Shown: positions 4,556-5,199 of the stretch, one piece after another
How positions within the stretch are numbered: position 1 is the first letter of the stretch
Layout of the letters: each line of letters begins with the position of its first letter
DNA from: an uncultured Spirochaetaceae bacterium
Lineage (GTDB): Bacteria > Spirochaetota > Spirochaetia > Treponematales > Treponemataceae
NCBI GenBank assembly: GCA_902766345.1
Contig: CACXDK010000100.1
Span: forward strand, 1-5,199
Reading direction: 5' to 3'
DNA: 5,199 bases
The notes under the pieces: model-generated
Database searches by the model: none
Told to the model about the DNA's origin: nothing
What the model saw: only the letters and a program-made list of their open reading frames with translations
Program-made: the position numbers and the translations under genes

Positions 4556-5199
4556 CAGGGAGTTTTCCACCTATGGATGCCTGATTGAATTGAAGGAATA
4601 CGTTAAGCAGATATTCTATAGACTTACGTCCTTTATCTGCTGTAACAAATGTGTAAGCACAGTTTGGAATTGCCTTTTGTGCAACGGTTCCTGCAAGACC
4701 TATTGAATGTTTTTCAACAAGATTTCCTGCTTCTTTAGGATTTGCCTTTGTCCATTCGGATGCTTCTTTGTATGATTTTAAGAATGCTCTTACAACATCA
4801 GAATGTTCCTGTGCAAATGTGCTGTTTACTACGATTAAAGTCATAGGGTAAGAATCTTTTGTATTCTGAGCCTGATTATAAAGTTTTTGAATATCTATTG
4901 CCCTTATTATGTCGGAACTTTTAGTTTCGGCGGCTGTGGCGAATGGTTCTGGAACGAGTGCATATTGTATTCTGTTAGATATTAAGGCTGGTGCAATCTC
5001 TGCGTTAGGAATGGAAAAGTCTAATGTGATGCCGTCTTGTTCTGTACTGATATCCTCTTTTGACAGGAGATAGCGAAGCATGAAATCTGGAGTTGCTCCC
5101 TGTCCTGCAACTGTTACGGTCTTGCCTTTTAGGTCTGAAAGGTTTTGGATGCTTTTATCTTTGGTAATAAGGTAGAGCATTCCATTTCCTGCAATGCCC
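4533..5199 (-). CDS. ABC importer substrate-binding protein, NMT1/TauA/SsuA-like (5'-partial)
   Basis: The frame is open to the right edge of the window, and the codons before the ATG at 5180 continue the fold (GIAGNG before MLYLIT). That methionine is therefore internal and the true start and signal peptide lie outside. The visible 221 residues cover roughly the C-terminal two-thirds of a periplasmic or lipid-anchored solute-binding protein. Counting from the internal Met5180, landmarks are DLKGKTVTVAGQG at 16-28 followed by TPDFMLRYLL at 30-39, PNAEIAPAL at 58-66, YALVPEPFA at 73-81 and a helix VVRAFLKSYKEA at 129-140. This DLKGK...G-x-x-PD pattern is typical of the COG0715 nitrate/sulfonate/taurine/thiamine-precursor group. 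It is the first of the two operon genes and would deliver ligand to the fused permease-ATPase, whose start overlaps its last 23 bp. Ligand identity cannot be told; a lipobox cannot be checked here. Confidence 0.85.
   Translation of the reverse strand, partial: GIAGNGMLYLITKDKSIQNLSDLKGKTVTVAGQGATPDFMLRYLLSKEDISTEQDGITLDFSIPNAEIAPALISNRIQYALVPEPFATAAETKSSDIIRAIDIQKLYNQAQNTKDSYPMTLIVVNSTFAQEHSDVVRAFLKSYKEASEWTKANPKEAGNLVEKHSIGLAGTVAQKAIPNCAYTFVTADKGRKSIEYLLNVFLQFNQASIGGKLPDEEFYFK
4567..4572 (-). promoter_or_regulatory. Shine-Dalgarno-like site inside the substrate-binding gene, for the permease-ATPase
   Basis: AGGTGG on the minus strand lies 11 nt before the ATG at 4555 and covers the alternative GTG at 4570. 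It supports ATG 4555 over the GTG. The spacing is longer than ideal, so initiation may rely on translational coupling with the upstream gene, whose stop codon is 20 nt downstream of this ATG. Confidence 0.45.

Noticed and set aside
4170..4706. Plus-strand 178-codon open frame antisense to the ABC operon
   Set aside because: It spans the junction of two conserved minus-strand genes and has no coding signals of its own.

Overview
The window looks like a chromosomal segment of a host-associated spirochaete, most likely a Treponema. The main evidence is a tandem pair of FlaA genes. FlaA is the sheath protein of the periplasmic flagellar filament and is a spirochaete hallmark. The pair sits next to a class II fructose-bisphosphate aldolase of the type treponemes carry. 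From memory, the order aldolase / FlaA / FlaA resembles the TP0662-TP0663-TP0664 region of T. pallidum; I could not verify this here. Base composition is moderately AT-rich, with no sign of an island-type shift, insertion sequence, tRNA, rRNA or CRISPR array.

Layout, left to right. (1) Positions 1-179 hold the 3' end of a plus-strand gene that enters from outside the window. It has no start codon here. Its last 58 residues follow a strict 8-residue (24-bp) repeat with lysine at every eighth position and six cysteines. I do not recognise the family. (2) Positions 189-233 hold a strong symmetric hairpin flanked by an A-tract and a T-tract. It can serve as terminator for this gene and for the convergent aldolase. 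(3) fba lies on the minus strand at 260-1258. (4) The divergent intergenic region 1259-1548 has a plausible fba promoter, a perfect-consensus sigma-70 promoter for flaA, and a 5' leader of about 130 nt. (5) Two FlaA-family genes (1549-2265 and 2286-3029, plus strand) are 20 bp apart, each with a signal peptide, and end at a good intrinsic terminator at 3063-3094. (6) Convergent to them on the minus strand is a two-gene ABC importer of the nitrate/sulfonate/taurine/thiamine-precursor class. It comprises a substrate-binding protein cut by the right edge of the window, overlapping a gene that encodes permease and ATPase as one polypeptide.

The two FlaA proteins are expected to be co-expressed, exported to the periplasm and assembled on the endoflagellar sheath. 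The aldolase is a housekeeping glycolytic enzyme with its own divergent promoter. The ABC genes form a separate importer whose ligand cannot be read from the sequence. The items most worth a second look are the octad-repeat C-terminus at the left edge, the fused permease-ATPase with its altered Walker A motif, and the consensus flaA promoter with a GGA-rich leader.
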